A stretch of 64,000 nucleotides of DNA from Streptomyces bluensis. GTDB taxonomy: Bacteria > Actinomycetota > Actinomycetes > Streptomycetales > Streptomycetaceae. The notes beneath the pieces were generated by a model. It was given only the letters and a program-made list of their open reading frames with translations. It was not told where the DNA came from and did not search any database. Positions within the stretch are counted from its first letter, which is position 1. Every line of letters begins with the position of its first letter. Of this stretch, positions 44,150 to 52,377 are shown one piece after another. Both the position numbers and the translations under genes were made by a program. The DNA is taken from positions 62,001 through 126,000 of the forward strand of contig NZ_BMVM01000016.1 in NCBI RefSeq assembly GCF_014650715.1, given 5' to 3'.

Positions 44150-44839
44150 ATGCCGCGAGACACGCTGACCGCAGACCGGATCGTCCAGGCGGCCATCGGG
44201 CTCCTCGACGACGAGGGGCTGGACGGCCTCAACATGCGCAGCCTGGCCAAACGGCTCGGCTCGGCCGCCACAGCCGTCTATTGGCACATCAAGACCAAGG
44301 ACGACCTGGTGCGGCTCGCCAGCGATGCGATCTGGTACGAAATCGAGCAGCCCGATGTCGACGCCACGGACTGGCGCACGGCCGCCACCATCCAGGCCAC
44401 CGGCATGCACGCGATGCTCACCCGGCACCCCTGGCTCGGCCAGGCATTCGGCAGCCATCTCATGCACGGGCCCGGCCAGGCCCGCCACGACGACCTCAGC
44501 CTCGCCATCTACGAAAAGGCAGGCTTCACCGCCGCCGACGCGGACCGGGCAGCCGCCACCGTGTTCATCTTCGCGCTCGGCAGCGCGCTCGGACCCGCCG
44601 CGGAGGTCTCCCTGAAGCGCCGGCTGAGCAAAGACGGCGCAGACGCCGAGCAATTGATGACCGACGCCATGGCGCGCGCCACCGAGACCGCCCAGCAATT
44701 CCCGCGACTGCGCGAACGCCTCGACACCCCTGCCGCCTCGCAGTACACCGCAGCGCCCGACAACACCTTCGAGTTCGGCCTCCAGTCCATCCTCGACGGC
44801 TTCGAAGCCCGCCTCGCTCGATCTCGACACCGGCATTGA
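44150..44839 (+). CDS. TetR-family regulator (TetR_C ligand domain)
   Basis: A 229-residue repressor from ATG 44150 (AAGGTGG five bases upstream). The helix-turn-helix (TADRIVQAAIGLLDDEGLDG, then LNMRSLAKRLGSAATAVYWH) resembles true TetR-class proteins. The core (ATVFIFALGSALGPAAEVSL) forms the ligand domain. The last residues (RSRHRH) overlap the start of the broken gene downstream, so the native end may be altered. Confidence 0.87.
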   Translation: MPRDTLTADRIVQAAIGLLDDEGLDGLNMRSLAKRLGSAATAVYWHIKTKDDLVRLASDAIWYEIEQPDVDATDWRTAATIQATGMHAMLTRHPWLGQAFGSHLMHGPGQARHDDLSLAIYEKAGFTAADADRAAATVFIFALGSALGPAAEVSLKRRLSKDGADAEQLMTDAMARATETAQQFPRLRERLDTPAASQYTAAPDNTFEFGLQSILDGFEARLARSRHRH

Positions 44840-45055
44840 GGATGCGACGCTGCTCATCCTGGAATGGCTCGGCGAGCAGGGTGTGGGGGCCATGATCCGG
44901 GTCGACGCGGAGCGCCTGCGGGAAGGAGGCCGGCGTGGACCTTTGCCGCCAGCGGTGGTCCGTTGCCCAGTGGCCTGAGGGCTGACGGGGCCTCGGTCAC
45001 CGAATGTATGGACAGGGCACTGCTTCGACTGCGTGATGCAAGGCAGGAGCTGTAA
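44829..45055 (+). pseudogene. Hypothetical protein remnant with one-base frameshift
   Basis: LDTGIEDATLLILEWLGEQG then VGAMIRVDAERLREGGR is followed, after a one-base shift, by WTFAASGGPLPSGLRADGAS and VTECMDRALLRLRDARQEL to a TAA at 45053. Together these match a small actinobacterial family (helix, strand with RxDxER, WTFxxSG, helix). The start is lost, probably fused to the TetR 3' end. The stretch 45056-45250 shows nothing I can support. Confidence 0.5.
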
Positions 45056-45250
45056 AGCAAGCAGAGAACGGCGGAGGGCCGACTCGCCGCATCGTGGCTC
45101 GTCTGGTGATGGTGTCCCGCCGAATGGTGTGGCAGCGATCCCTCTCACGGCCCGCGGGCACCAAGCCGCTGAACAGCGGGGCATCAGGCGGTGCCGCGCC
45201 ACGACGCCGCTCTGCGGGACACGACCGAAGGAGGGGACGTTCGCGGCCCC

Positions 45251-45676
45251 TCAGTCGATGCAGAACTCGTTGCCCTCGATGTCCAGCATCGGGATGCACG
45301 CATCATTGCCGTCATACAGCGTTCGCACGTGTACCGCCCCGAGCGGGACCAGCCGTGCGCACTCGGCCTCCAGTGCGGCGAGGCGTTCTTCCCCCACGAG
45401 TCCGGTGCCGACCCGTACGTCAAGATGCAGCCGGTTCTTGGCGGCCTTTCCTTCGGGGACACGCTGGAAGTACAGTCGCGGACCGACGCCTGAGGGGTCG
45501 ACGCAGGCAAACCATGCGTCCTGCTGCTCAGGTGGCTGCGAGCGCTTGAATTCGTCCCACGTGGCAAACCCCTCGGGTGGCGGCGGTACGACGTACCCCA
45601 GCACCTCGCACCAGAAACGGGCGAGGCGCTCAGGTTCTGCGCAGTCGAAGGTGACTTGGAACTTCTTGATCGACAT
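45251..45676 (-). CDS. VOC-family (glyoxalase/bleomycin-resistance fold) protein
   Basis: A 141-residue protein from ATG 45676. It shows the paired beta-alpha-beta-beta-beta modules: IKKFQVTFDCAEPERLARFW and RLHLDVRVGTGLVGEE, ending MLDIEGNEFCID. The final DxExNEF is the usual metal-Glu strand of VOC enzymes, and His in LHLDV the other ligand. Members act as dioxygenases, isomerases or drug-binding resistance proteins. The substrate cannot be inferred, and no operon partner is present. Confidence 0.85.
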   Translation of the reverse strand: MSIKKFQVTFDCAEPERLARFWCEVLGYVVPPPPEGFATWDEFKRSQPPEQQDAWFACVDPSGVGPRLYFQRVPEGKAAKNRLHLDVRVGTGLVGEERLAALEAECARLVPLGAVHVRTLYDGNDACIPMLDIEGNEFCID

Positions 45677-45728
45677 CACTGGGCCACCGTATTCGCGCGT
45701 GCTCTTCAGTGAAACCCCCGGGGTGCCA

Positions 45729-46330
45729 TCACCGCGCAGGGCGGGCGCCTTCCGTCAGTCGTCTTCCTGCGCAAAGCAACCCACGACCGAGCTCGACGCC
45801 CGCAGTGGGGGCTGCGGGGGCTGCGGTGCCGAGGTAGACGTTGCCGCGCTTGTCGTAGCGGGTGGCGACGGCGGCCCGGGACTGTTTGAGGCGGTTGATC
45901 ACCCGCTCGACGGTGTTGCGCTTCTTGTAGCGGTCCTCGTCGAAGCCGGGCAGCCGTCCGCCTCGTGAGCCTTTGCACAGCCGGGCGGCCTGGCTGTCGG
46001 TCCGCTCCGGGATGGTGTGGTGGATTACCCGCCGTCGTAGGCACTCGCGGATGGGGCCGTTGCCGTAGGCCTTGTCGGCTGCGAGGCTGTCGGGCTTCTT
46101 GCGTGGTCGTCCCTGGCCAGGCCTGGCCACTCGGATCTTCTCCAGGACCGGCTTGAACTGGGTGCAGTCCGCCCGCTGACCTGGCGTAACGATCAGGGAG
46201 AGTGGGCGGCAGCGGCCGTCCGCGCTCAGGTGGAGCTTGGTGGCGAACCCTCCGCGCGAGCGGCCCAGGCCCTCGCCTCCAGCACCACCTCCACCAGGCG
46301 GGCGACGAGACTCTGCCACGGTGTCTCGTC
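45729..46330 (-). mobile_element. IS5-family transposase relic A
   Basis: The C-terminal two thirds of an IS5-type (IS427-like) transposase: GFATKLHLSADGRCRPLSLI, LEKIRVARPGQGRPRKKPDS, AADKAYGNGPIRECLRRR, then RYKKRNTVERVINRLKQSRA and TRYDKRGNVYLGTA. The DDE Asp (ADKAY) and Glu (NTVERV) are visible. The N-terminal part, with the first Asp, is missing and the frame is lost upstream of 46280. A related fragment lies at 49307-49594 in the same orientation. Confidence 0.75.
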
Positions 46331-46451
46331 CTGGTGCTCCATCGCTAGGGCCCCTTTGGTCCCGGGGCGGGGCGGGGCGGGCCCCTTCCGTCGGGCGTCA
46401 CGCGACAACCGGCTGCGGATATGGGCGGCCGCGACGCCTGGGAGCGTGTGT

Positions 46452-48902
46452 TCACCGCGCTGATGGTCCGGGCCGACAAGGAGGAGGGAAACGGTCTTCA
46501 GGGCAGCTCGGAGGTCCCTCACTGCCCGCGGTAGGGAGAACGACACGAACAGGGGTGCTGTCGGAGTCGGCGGTGGCCGTCGTGCCCGCTGTGCTTGGCG
46601 CCGACGAGTTCCCTTCGCCGGTCGGCGAGAGGGCGATGCCGAGGCGATCCCGGGCAATCTGAAGGCCGTCCACCACGAGGCTCGGGCTCTCCCACTCGAC
46701 GCGGAGGGAGCACGGCCGGTCGTCCAGCCTGCGCAGGGTGAGCGAGGACGGCCGGCTTCCAGGCGAGGCGGGCCGGTCGAGGTCGATGCCGGGGCCGACC
46801 TCGCTGTCGTTGCCGAGCGTGAACCGGGCGGGCGGCTCGCCAGCCAGTGTCAAAGTCACCTGTACCCGGCCCCCCTCACAGCCGGAGGCCTTGAAGAAGC
46901 CTCCCCAACCGGTGAAGGGGGATTGACGCGACAGCGTCGGCATCCAGTCCGTGTGTCGGGTCGACCCCAGGGGCACCTTCCACATCCAGATTGTTGGCGG
47001 TCTGCACCCAACGCCGGCCGGGCAGCCGGGCGAGGCCAAGACAGGGGCCGGTCTGTCCCCGGAGCGGTAGGTCAACTCCAGCCGCATGCCGTTGGAGAGT
47101 GCCGCTGCGATGAACAGCAGCGCGAACAAAGAGGCTCCGACTTGGGCCAGACTGGCGAAGGCGGGCAGCACCGGTCTCCAGCGCAGCCACTTGGCGGCCC
47201 ACTTGCCGTACACCGAACGGCCTGGGTCCTGAGCCGTGTCGCCCCCCAGTTGGCTGAGAAGGCGTTCGTGGCGGAACTGGTGCACCGCGCCGGTCTGCCG
47301 CAGTACGCCGAGTTCGCGGGCCTCGTCGAGGAACAACAACGGCTTTCGGGGGAGTCTGCCGGTCAGCCAGAACCAGCACCGGCTGATCTCGTACGATCCC
47401 GATGCCGAACCGAGCATGACGGCACAACCCGATAGCACCCCAACGACTGCCCCGTAGAACGCCGACAACGGGAGGTCCGCTCCCAGCGCGTCCGACAGCC
47501 ACAGCCCGACGCTGACCCCCGTGACAGCGCCCGCCAGCAGAGCCGAGGCGGCGCCCACGCGCGCGTAATGGCGTGCCAGATGCCCCGGCCCGTGCACCCC
47601 TTCCTTGGGTACGAACACCTGCTTGAGGTCGGCTCTGACGAACTGGTGAGCGGCGAAGCTCATGGCTGCCGTGAAGAGTCCGGTGACGACTCCGATGGCC
47701 GGACCGAACAGGGCATACAGAAGAGCGCCCCACACCGCCCCATACATCAGGCCTACGAGGGGACCGGTGATCCGGGCGTTGATCTGCCACCAGGCGAAGT
47801 CGACCGTGCGATCCCGGCGCATCTGGCGTGCTATGAGTCCCAGGTAACGCATCGCCAGTTCCGCCGGATAGCGGCTGGGTGGGTCCTTGGTGTAGACGGC
47901 GGGCAGGTAGCGCTTCAGCAGCCCGTCCTCGATGGCTTCCCGAGAGGGATACGCCTCTTGGGACAACAGTTCACCGGGGTCCGTGGAGTTCGCGTCGTAC
48001 GCGGTCTGCGCGAGGTACAGCATCAGGGGTGACGTCAGTGTGCGGGACAGGGCGCAGTCCGGGTCACGGCGCATCGCCTCGAAGACAGGGGCCCAACGGC
48101 TGTCACTGGCCACTTTCGCCTGCTCCAGGTAGCCGATCGCCAACTCGGCCTTCACTTCGTCGAGCTCCACCACCGCGGCACGGGTGAGGTGTGCCCCGGT
48201 CTCGTGCGCAGTCTCGTACTCGGTGGCCCGACAGGTGACCAGAAGCCAACAGCCACGGTGAATGGCTGCGTCGATGGCACGGACGGCGTCGGAGTGCAGC
48301 TGGTCGGGGAGCTCGTCGAGGCCGTCCAGTACGGGCATCACCCGGCAGGCGTCGAAGAGGTCCGCCGCCGCGTCCGTGCCGAATCTCTGGTGGTCCGTGA
48401 GGTGAGGACTGGCCTGACGTATCTGCCGGAGTATCCATTCGCGCATCGGGACGGCCGGCCGCCACGACGACAAGGACATGAGTACCGGGACCGGATCTCC
48501 GGGCTCCGGATGGTCGGCCATGTCATGCACGAGCCGGACAGCCAGGATGGTTTTGCCCGTGCCTGGGTTCCCGAGAGCCACCATCTGATGACGGGGCAGA
48601 CCTCTGCAGGCCTTCGCGATCTCACTCACCGTGCCCACAAGTTGCAGCGGATCGACGCCCAGCACCTGCTGTGCCGGCTGCAGAGGCCGTGAACAGCCCC
48701 GCCACGGCACCTCGATGGTGGCCGGCTGCTCCAGGCGCATCCGGGCCACCGTCAGCCGGACCTTGACCAGCACGTCCTTGCGTAGTTGGGCCGCCGCCCG
48801 TTCCAAAACTCTCTGCTCATCAGGGCCGTCGAGCCCGCCCATGGAGAGGTTTATGTCACCCCGGACCAGGCTCCACTTCACCTGCTGGAGCATTCGCCGC
48901 AT
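46452..48902 (-). CDS. Membrane NACHT-domain NTPase (STAND family)
   Basis: An 816-residue protein from ATG 48902 (GGGGGG six bases upstream). After a 90-residue N-terminal helical part come Walker A GNPGTGKT (111-118), RVMPVLDGLDELPDQ (Walker B, about 188-201, with the NACHT small residues after LD), and WLLVTCRATEYE (sensor). Four hydrophobic helices follow in the middle (GLMYGAVWGALLYALFGPAI, VTGLFTAAMSFAAH, VGAASALLAGAVTGVSVGLW, SAFYGAVVGVLSGCAVMLGS), then another (SLAQVGASLFALLFIAAALS), then a beta-rich, probably extracellular end. Bacterial NACHT proteins include anti-phage defences. A small partner is divergent. Confidence 0.85.
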   Translation of the reverse strand: MRRMLQQVKWSLVRGDINLSMGGLDGPDEQRVLERAAAQLRKDVLVKVRLTVARMRLEQPATIEVPWRGCSRPLQPAQQVLGVDPLQLVGTVSEIAKACRGLPRHQMVALGNPGTGKTILAVRLVHDMADHPEPGDPVPVLMSLSSWRPAVPMREWILRQIRQASPHLTDHQRFGTDAAADLFDACRVMPVLDGLDELPDQLHSDAVRAIDAAIHRGCWLLVTCRATEYETAHETGAHLTRAAVVELDEVKAELAIGYLEQAKVASDSRWAPVFEAMRRDPDCALSRTLTSPLMLYLAQTAYDANSTDPGELLSQEAYPSREAIEDGLLKRYLPAVYTKDPPSRYPAELAMRYLGLIARQMRRDRTVDFAWWQINARITGPLVGLMYGAVWGALLYALFGPAIGVVTGLFTAAMSFAAHQFVRADLKQVFVPKEGVHGPGHLARHYARVGAASALLAGAVTGVSVGLWLSDALGADLPLSAFYGAVVGVLSGCAVMLGSASGSYEISRCWFWLTGRLPRKPLLFLDEARELGVLRQTGAVHQFRHERLLSQLGGDTAQDPGRSVYGKWAAKWLRWRPVLPAFASLAQVGASLFALLFIAAALSNGMRLELTYRSGDRPAPVLASPGCPAGVGCRPPTIWMWKVPLGSTRHTDWMPTLSRQSPFTGWGGFFKASGCEGGRVQVTLTLAGEPPARFTLGNDSEVGPGIDLDRPASPGSRPSSLTLRRLDDRPCSLRVEWESPSLVVDGLQIARDRLGIALSPTGEGNSSAPSTAGTTATADSDSTPVRVVLPTAGSEGPPSCPEDRFPPPCRPGPSAR

Positions 48903-48983
48903 GCGATTCCCCCCGAGGCTCAACTGATGGACAATGGTAGTGACTTGGCGGCTCCACAGGGAGCGTACGGGGAGGCTGTGGCC

Positions 48984-49310
48984 ATGACCACGATGCGGGC
49001 TTGGGCGGTGGGAGGGTCGGTCGTTCTTGCGGGAGCGGTGAATGTCGCCACCGGCATGTTGACGCAGAACTGGTCCGTCGCGTGGGGCGCTTGCGCGGCA
49101 GTGCTCCTGATGATCTCGGCGGCCCTCGCCATATGGCATGCACGGTCGGAGGAGACGCCCCCCGGGCCCGGTTCGCCGCCCCAGCGCCTCCAGGACGTCC
49201 GGGGCGTGAAGAGCGGCGGCTCCGTGCGGCTGACGATGAATGGGGAAGGTGAGCAGATCCTTCGCAACGCCAAGGCGAGAGGCGACATCATCGCGGAGCA
49301 GAACGACTAG
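48984..49310 (+). CDS. Small two-TM partner of the NACHT protein
   Basis: A 108-residue protein from ATG 48984 (GGGGAGG eight bases upstream), divergent from the NACHT gene with 81 bp between the starts. Two helices (AWAVGGSVVLAGAVNVATGM and WGACAAVLLMISAALAIWHA) form a hairpin. The tail is VKSGGSVRLTMNGEGEQILR and GDIIAEQND, polar and repeat-like. Proteins of this shape often sit beside actinobacterial NACHT genes, which suggests sensing or effector function in the membrane (inference). An ATG at 48927 could extend it. Confidence 0.7.
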   Translation: MTTMRAWAVGGSVVLAGAVNVATGMLTQNWSVAWGACAAVLLMISAALAIWHARSEETPPGPGSPPQRLQDVRGVKSGGSVRLTMNGEGEQILRNAKARGDIIAEQND

Positions 49311-49594
49311 GACTTGCCCGGGCGATCACGTTGCGGAGCCAGATGGTGAGGACTGCAGCGGTTGCGGTGCCCGAGGTAGACGTACCGGCGCTTGTCGTAG
49401 CGGGTGGCCACTGCTCGGTGCTGCTTGAGCCGGTTGATGGCCCGTTCGATGGTGTTGCGCTTCTTGTACCGCTCTTCGTCGAAGCCGGGCAGTCGGCCGC
49501 CGTGTGAGCCTCTGCGGAGCCGGGCGGCCTGACTTTCGGTTTTCCCGCACCGTAAGGTCTCGTCCAACATCAACTCAGGTACGGCGGTGTCCAT
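49307..49594 (-). mobile_element. IS5-family transposase relic B
   Basis: ESQAARLRRGSHGGRLPGFD, RYKKRNTIERAINRLKQHRA and TRYDKRRYVYLG, then, after a one-base shift, TATAAVLTIWLRNVIARAS. It is a C-terminal fragment closely similar to relic A. Its 3' end reaches the stop of the NACHT partner. Nested inverted repeats AAGGTCTCG/CGAGACCTT and GTCCAACA/TGTTGGAC lie at 49552-49652. Confidence 0.7.
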
Positions 49595-49783
49595 GCCGTC
49601 CTTCTGCCTTACCCGGCGAGACCTTCAATAACGAGATTCATGGTGTTGGACGCCGTTGCCTCAAAGATCGCGGAAGAGCCCTAGCCGTTGGCGCTGAGAC
49701 TGATCTTGGGGGGTGGCGGGCCCCGGCCGACTGGCCGGGCCTGCGGTGTGAGGTCTGACTGGGTACCTGCAGCTGTGCGTTGG

Positions 49784-50437
49784 TTAGTGGTGAGGGGGTG
49801 GGTTCGTGAGGGTATCGAGTTGGGCGGCGAGGTCGGGGTGGGTGGTGGTCAGGTAGGGCAGGGTGGCGTTGAGGGGGTGGATGAGTGCGGCCGGGTCGTC
49901 GTGGGCGAGGGCCTCGTGGAGTTGGCTGAGCGGGAGACGGGCCGTGGTGGGCAGGTCGGTGAGGGCGGTGATCCGGCCGGCGATGCGGCGTAGGTCAGCG
50001 GCGTTGCGCCGGGCCCAGGCGGCGGCGGTGCGGTTCGCGGCGCGGCGTTCGCGGGTGGCCTGGACGCGTTGTTCGCCGGTGGTTCCGGCTGGGCCGGGCC
50101 GGTTGCGCAGGTAGCGGCGTTCGGCGGCCTGGCGGCTGGCGACGCCGAGCGGGTGAGCGAGGTCGGACCAGCTGGCTCCTGCGTGGCGGGCTGTTTCGAT
50201 CAGGCCGGTCTCCCATCCGGCTAGCTGCTCGCGCACCTGCCGCAGCAGCAGGAGGGAGGCCAGCGCCTGCTCCGGGCCGGGGCCGGGGCCGGGGCTGGAG
50301 TCGGGGGCGTCGGGGGTCTTGTCCCGGGCGGCGCGCAGGGTCTCGTCTATGGCTTCAAGGGCTGCCACGGCGGCGAGAAACGAAGCTGGACTGTAGGCGT
50401 CTGCGCTGGAAGAGGCCGGCTGGTCGGCTGCTGTCAC
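49784..50437 (-). CDS. rheA: HSP18 transcriptional regulator (RheA)
   Basis: A 217-residue protein. GTG 50437 is chosen because GGGAGG lies six bases upstream; the longer reading to ATG 50488 would put the operator over the start codon. The central part (GWETGLIETARHAGASWSDL, AHPLGVASRQAAERRYLRNR) is a helix-turn-helix-like DNA-binding region. The C-terminal half is helical, with WARRNAADLRRIAGRITALT. It is divergent from hsp18, and the exact RheA operator lies between. RheA represses small-heat-shock genes and is itself temperature-responsive in Streptomyces albus. Confidence 0.8.
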   Translation of the reverse strand: MTAADQPASSSADAYSPASFLAAVAALEAIDETLRAARDKTPDAPDSSPGPGPGPEQALASLLLLRQVREQLAGWETGLIETARHAGASWSDLAHPLGVASRQAAERRYLRNRPGPAGTTGEQRVQATRERRAANRTAAAWARRNAADLRRIAGRITALTDLPTTARLPLSQLHEALAHDDPAALIHPLNATLPYLTTTHPDLAAQLDTLTNPPPHH

Positions 50438-50482
50438 GGGCACCTCCCTCAGGGTGGTCATCGCTTGGACGACGCTTTCATT

Positions 50483-50501
50483 TGTCATCCATTGGATGAC
50501 A
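50483..50501. promoter_or_regulatory. RheA operator
   Basis: TGTCATC-CATTG-GATGACA: perfect seven-base arms with five bases between. This is identical to the published RheA site (TGTCATC-N5-GATGACA). It sits between the divergent rheA and hsp18 genes, 66 bp ahead of the hsp18 ATG. Confidence 0.92.
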
Positions 50502-50566
50502 TGTTACAACGGTTTCAGTGAGGCGCATTGGCAGCAACTGCCCGAACCTGCTGGAGGTGTTTCGCG

Positions 50567-50998
50567 ATGTTGATGCGCACCGACCCCTTCCGTGAGCTCG
50601 ACCGGCTGGCTCAGCAGCTGATGGGACCGGGCACCTGGTCGCGGCCGGCGGCGATGGCGATGGACGCCTACCGCGAGGGGGACGAGTACGTGGTGGCTTT
50701 CGATCTCCCCGGCGTCAGCGCGGAGGCGATCGATATCGACGTCGAACGCAACATGCTGACCGTCAAGGCCGAGCGCCGGCCCATGGCGAAGTCCGACGAC
50801 GTGCAGATGGAACTGTCCGAGCGGCCGCTGGGTGTCTTCTCCCGCCAGATCGTGCTCGCCGACACCCTGGACACCGAGCACATCAAGGCCGACTACGAGG
50901 CAGGGGTGCTCACCCTGCGCATCCCGATCGCCGAGCGCGCCAAGCCCCGCAAGATCGCCATCGGCGGGGGATCCGACCGCAAGGAGATCTCCGGCTGA
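50567..50998 (+). CDS. hsp18: Small heat-shock protein Hsp18 (Hsp20/alpha-crystallin)
   Basis: A 143-residue chaperone from ATG 50567 (GGAGG nine bases upstream). After LMRTDPFRELDRLAQQLMG comes the alpha-crystallin domain: YREGDEYVVAFDLPGVSAEA, IDVERNMLTVKAERR, and the end strand GVLTLRIPIAERAKPRKIAI containing the I-x-I clamp motif. It holds unfolding proteins during heat stress and is repressed by RheA. Confidence 0.95.
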   Translation: MLMRTDPFRELDRLAQQLMGPGTWSRPAAMAMDAYREGDEYVVAFDLPGVSAEAIDIDVERNMLTVKAERRPMAKSDDVQMELSERPLGVFSRQIVLADTLDTEHIKADYEAGVLTLRIPIAERAKPRKIAIGGGSDRKEISG

Positions 50999-51102
50999 GC
51001 CGGACGATGCGGCCCGAACAGCAGCGGAGGACGGGCATCTGATCTCCCCCTCACCTACGTCCTCCGCCCCTACGGACGGACCGAAGAAGGGTGGCGGCCC
51101 AC

Positions 51103-51498
51103 GTGACCCTGCGACACGAAGCGTTCCTCGAACAGGTGAAGGAACGCGGTGAGTACAACAGCCTGCAGGAAGCAGAGCGCGCGGCCCGCGTGGTGCTTGC
51201 GCTGCTCGGCGCGCACCTGGTCGGCGAGGTGCGCGCCCGGCTGGCGGCGCGCCTGCCGGAGGACTTCGCCCTGATCCTCCTCAACCCGCTGCAGAGCGCC
51301 GAACCCCTGACCCCGGAGCGCTTCGTGCGGGCGACGGCGGCCTGGATCGAGGGCGCCACCCACCAGACCGCGGCTTGGGACGTCAGCGCCGTCCTCAGCA
51401 CGGTCGCCGACGCGGCCGAAGACGACCTGCTCAAGCAGATCCTGCTCCAGCTCCCCGCGGGCTACGACCTGCTCTTCGGCCGACCCCAGCCCACCTGA
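51103..51498 (+). CDS. DUF2267-family protein (first copy)
   Basis: A 131-residue protein; GTG 51103 is preferred (GTG 51091 is too close to the ribosome site). It has the DUF2267 run of helices: FLEQVKERGEYNSLQEAERA, ARVVLALLGAHLVGEVRARL, ARLPEDFALILLNPLQ, and ends QLPAGYDLLFGRP. It lies 104 bp after hsp18 in the same direction. Its function is unknown; members often cluster with stress genes. Confidence 0.8.
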   Translation: MTLRHEAFLEQVKERGEYNSLQEAERAARVVLALLGAHLVGEVRARLAARLPEDFALILLNPLQSAEPLTPERFVRATAAWIEGATHQTAAWDVSAVLSTVADAAEDDLLKQILLQLPAGYDLLFGRPQPT

Positions 51499-51576
51499 CG
51501 ACCCAGCCGGTGTCCGCACACCCTGCCGGGCACCGGCACCACGACCTTCCGCGACAGAAAGGCAGCCACCACAGTG

Positions 51577-52011
51577 ATGACCGGCCAGCGTCACCCGCTC
51601 CAGCACACGCCGGCGATACCGTACGAGCAACTTCTGGAGAGGGTCCGCTACGAAGCCGCCTACCCCACGCGGGAGAGGGCCGAGGAAGCCGTCCGCCTGG
51701 TCCTCGCGGGACTCGGACGTCAGCTGACCGGGGACGAACGCGTTGAACTCGCCGCCCGCCTCCCTGCCGATGCCGCACGCATCCTCACCGCACAGATCCC
51801 CGACACCCAGCCGCTGACCGGCTGGGCCTTCGTCCAAGACCTCGCCGCCCGCACCGGCGCCCCCCTGGCCACCACCCGCTGGGACACAGGATCCGTCCTC
51901 TGCGCCGTCGCAGCCCTGGCCGGACCCGACCTCCTCACCCGCATCCTGCACCAGCTCCCCTCCGGCTACGCGCTGCTGTTCGGCCGCGCCGAACTCACCC
52001 CAGCCGCATAG
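51577..52011 (+). CDS. DUF2267-family protein (second copy)
   Basis: A 144-residue paralogue of the previous gene, from ATG 51577 (GTG 51574 precedes it). It has the same order of elements: YEQLLERVRYEAAYPTRERA, VLAGLGRQLTGDERVELAAR, QDLAARTGAPLATTRWDTGS, and RILHQLPSGYALLFGRAEL. The pair arose by tandem duplication and probably shares the hsp18 transcript or its own heat-stress promoter. Confidence 0.8.
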   Translation: MTGQRHPLQHTPAIPYEQLLERVRYEAAYPTRERAEEAVRLVLAGLGRQLTGDERVELAARLPADAARILTAQIPDTQPLTGWAFVQDLAARTGAPLATTRWDTGSVLCAVAALAGPDLLTRILHQLPSGYALLFGRAELTPAA

Positions 52012-52044
52012 GCATCCCCTCTCCTCCCGGCGCCAAAGCGCGTT

Positions 52045-52104
52045 GGTGACGGTGACGGTGACGGTGACGGTGACGGTGACGGTGACGGTGACGGTGACGG
52101 TGAC
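52045..52104. repeat. Ten exact copies of GGTGAC
   Basis: A perfect 60-bp hexanucleotide tandem array, 34 bp after the second DUF2267 stop. It is outside any supported gene. Such arrays vary in copy number by slippage. Together with flanking sequence to 52377 it forms a 366-bp stretch without a gene. Confidence 0.95.
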
Positions 52105-52377
52105 GCGTGCACGGGTTGCGCCGGTTGCGCGGGTTGCGTGGCCCCCACTCCTTCCCCCCGGCGTCGTGTCCGGAGCCGGGGAGGAGGGGAGGAGTGGGGG
52201 AGCCCAGGCGCCGCTGGCATGGGTCGTCGGGGCGGATGGCAGGCCTGGTGAGCTGCCTGCCCCAGGGGCATGCTGTACCGCGCCGACCGGATGACCGGCG
52301 CGGACTACCCGGAAGTCGCCAGGGCCTGGGAGCAGCGCCCGCTCACCCTGGAGTCGACCGAGCCGATCGCGTTCCGG

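Noticed and set aside
49552..49652. Nested inverted repeats next to IS5 relic B taken as transposon ends
   Set aside because: The two arm pairs are in the same order rather than mirrored, so they do not form simple terminal repeats; kept only as a note.
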